Below, piece after piece: positions 62,517 through 64,000 of a DNA stretch of 64,000 nt (positions are counted from its first letter, which is position 1; each line of letters starts with the position of its first letter). A model generated the notes under the pieces. That model was not told the origin of the DNA and ran no database searches. It saw only the letters and a list, made by a program, of their open reading frames with translations. The translations under genes and the position numbers were made by a program. This DNA comes from Myxococcales bacterium (GTDB lineage Bacteria; Myxococcota_A; Polyangia; Polyangiales; Polyangiaceae), in assembly GCA_903642325.1 (NCBI GenBank), contig CAHJWM010000022.1, positions 1 to 64,000 on the forward strand, in the 5' to 3' direction.

Positions 62517-63503
62517 ATGTCCGTCCGCGACGATCTTTCCTTGGTGCGAGGGCGCTCACGAATGCTCACGCGCTTCGGCCGCGAGGTAAATTGGGGAGAC
62601 TTCGTGTTTCGGCGCGCGACCGCTTTGGTCGCAACGTTCGTGATCGGCGCGTTGGGCGCCATGGCCGTGGCCATGGTGATGGGCTCGTGGGAATCGATCG
62701 CGAAGTTCGGATGCAGCTTTTTGATTTCCAGCGTCTGGGATCCGGTGCGCGACATCTACGGCGCACTGCCCTTTATTTACGGCACATTGGCCTCGTCATT
62801 GCTCGCGCTTGCGTTCGCGGTGCCAGTCTCGCTCGGGGTGGCGATCTTTTTGTCGGAGCTTGCGCCCGCCTGGCTGCGCGCGCCCGTCGGCTTTTTGGTG
62901 GAGCTCTTGGCCGCCGTCCCTAGCGTCGTATACGGGCTCTGGGGGATCTTCGTGCTGGCTCCTTGGTTACGTGAATCGGTCGAACCGCGGCTCGGGCGTT
63001 GGCTGGGATTTTTGCCGTTTTTTCAGGGCCCGCAGCACGGCTTCGGCTTGCTTGCGGGGGGCATCATCTTGGCCATCATGATCACCCCGACGATATCGTC
63101 GGTGAGCCGCGAAGTATTGCGCGCGGTGCCGAGCGCGCTCCGTGAAGGCGCGCTCGGGCTCGGCGCGACGCCGTGGGAAGCCGTGCGCGTCGCGGTTTTG
63201 CCACTGGCGCGCTCGGGCTTGGTAGGGGCGACAATCCTCGGGCTGGGGCGCGCCCTCGGCGAAACCATGGCAATCACCATGGTGATTGGAAATCGCGCCG
63301 AAATCAGCGCATCACTTTTTGCCCCTTCTTACACGATGGCGAGCGTGATCGCGAATGAGTTTACCGAAGCGACGGGGCGGCTCTATTTGTCCTCGCTGGC
63401 CGAGGTTGGGCTGTTATTGTTCGTGGTCACGGTGCTGCTCAACATCGTGGCGCGCCTCCTGGTGTGGCGCGTCGGGCGTTTGCCGTTGGAGGGCCGGCTA
63501 TGA
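62517..63503 (+). CDS. pstC: phosphate ABC transporter permease PstC (second operon)
   Basis: A 328-residue PstC. The coupling region REVLRAVPSALREGALGLGA with TPWEAVRVAVLPLARSGLVG, and LGRALGETMAITMVIGN, match the first copy in layout. The N-terminal region is shorter. The protein should form the channel with the PstA that follows. Its stop overlaps the pstA start (ATGATG at 63500-63505). Confidence 0.94.
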   Translation: MSVRDDLSLVRGRSRMLTRFGREVNWGDFVFRRATALVATFVIGALGAMAVAMVMGSWESIAKFGCSFLISSVWDPVRDIYGALPFIYGTLASSLLALAFAVPVSLGVAIFLSELAPAWLRAPVGFLVELLAAVPSVVYGLWGIFVLAPWLRESVEPRLGRWLGFLPFFQGPQHGFGLLAGGIILAIMITPTISSVSREVLRAVPSALREGALGLGATPWEAVRVAVLPLARSGLVGATILGLGRALGETMAITMVIGNRAEISASLFAPSYTMASVIANEFTEATGRLYLSSLAEVGLLLFVVTVLLNIVARLLVWRVGRLPLEGRL

Positions 63504-64000
63504 TGTTTAGTGCGTATCAGCGCCGCAAATGCGCCGACCTCTTGGTGCGAATGGCATGCGTCGCCGCATCCCTCATTGCGCTCGTGCCATTGGTCAGCGT
63601 GCTTTACTACGTGACTGCGCGCGGCATTGGCGGCCTCAATCTCGACTTCTTCACCGAGCTCCCGAAGCCGGTTGGCGAGCCTGGCGGCGGCATGGCCAAC
63701 GCAATTTGGGGCACGTTGAAATTGGTGCTGCTAGCCTGTCTGATTGGTATTCCGCCGGGCGTCATGGCCGGGGTCTACTTGGCCGAATTTGGCCACTCCC
63801 GGTTCGGTAAGTTAGTGCGCTTCAGCGCTGACGTCATGGCGGGCGTCCCTTCCATCACCGTCGGTATCTTCATTTATTCGCTGGTCGTGCTGCAGACCAA
63901 ACGATTCTCTGCGTTGGCGGGCGGCATCGCACTTGCGGTGCTGATGCTTCCCACCGTCACTCGCACGACCGAAGAGCTCCTCAGGCTCGTGCCGGAATCG
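63500..64000 (+). CDS. pstA: phosphate ABC transporter permease PstA (second operon), runs off the window
   Basis: An open frame from the ATG at 63500 (a second ATG is at 63503) to the window end, 167 residues visible. Translated from the sequence it begins MMFSAYQRRKCADLLVRMAC. It contains the loop LDFFTELPKPVGEPGGGMAN and the PstA-like AEFGHSRFGKLVRFSADVM, ending in RTTEELLRLVPES at the edge. The C-terminal half and any pstB or phoU lie outside. The start overlaps the pstC stop. Confidence 0.9.
   Translation, partial: MMFSAYQRRKCADLLVRMACVAASLIALVPLVSVLYYVTARGIGGLNLDFFTELPKPVGEPGGGMANAIWGTLKLVLLACLIGIPPGVMAGVYLAEFGHSRFGKLVRFSADVMAGVPSITVGIFIYSLVVLQTKRFSALAGGIALAVLMLPTVTRTTEELLRLVPES

Overview
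The window is GC-rich bacterial chromosome with very dense, often translationally coupled genes. The family content suggests a myxobacterium-like organism (Myxococcota, probably Polyangia). It has many Gly/Ser-rich lipoproteins, a Ser/Thr kinase with a PEGA-like tail, a hybrid histidine kinase coupled to CheR and CheB, ECF and sigma-28-type sigma factors, and a remnant of a matrixin-type lipoprotein protease. The taxonomic call rests on protein style and gene content only; there is no rRNA or tRNA gene in the window.

Positions 1-30000 are a mixed housekeeping and signalling region. In order: a truncated GAF protein and a histidine kinase; an M23 peptidase; a TPR protein and a DUF2062-methyltransferase fusion; lipB with an HD-GYP response regulator; a CPBP protease; a sigma-28-like factor next to a possible type III secretion inner-rod protein; mnmA, a lipoprotein, a small Cys protein and tilS; ftsH with a clear terminator; cca and a Ser/Thr kinase; a LolC/E-type permease with a large insert; lipoproteins, TPR and OmpA-like proteins; and a coupled ECF sigma / NrsF-like anti-sigma / thioredoxin operon. 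A broken matrixin gene, apparently carrying a small internal inversion, marks the end of this region.

Positions 30184-49401 are a phosphate (Pho) island. A four-repeat Pho-box-like site (GTCAC-type units every 11 bp) precedes nine tightly packed genes. They encode a PstS-like secreted binding protein, a Gly-rich lipoprotein, an OprP/O-type porin, a YfaP-like lipoprotein, ExbB, ExbD, TonB, a TonB-dependent receptor carrying its own TonB C-terminal-like domain, and a Cys-containing lipoprotein. They look like one envelope-spanning, proton-motive-force-driven uptake system for phosphate or a phosphorylated compound. This is the best candidate for an undescribed system. Next come an orphan PhoB with its own short Pho-box-like repeat, a GT21-type glycosyltransferase (possibly making phosphate-free glycolipid), a second PhoB coupled to PhoR, and pstSCAB without phoU.

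Positions 49402-59403 hold an outer-membrane barrel protein, an unusual protein-kinase-like protein, and a signalling operon (giant CHASE3-GAF hybrid kinase, CheR, CheB, response-regulator kinase) that contains no chemoreceptor or CheA/CheW. From 59404 to the end, a second OprP/O-type porin diverges from a second pstSCA set, which has a clear Pho-box-like site upstream. The last gene, pstA, runs off the window.
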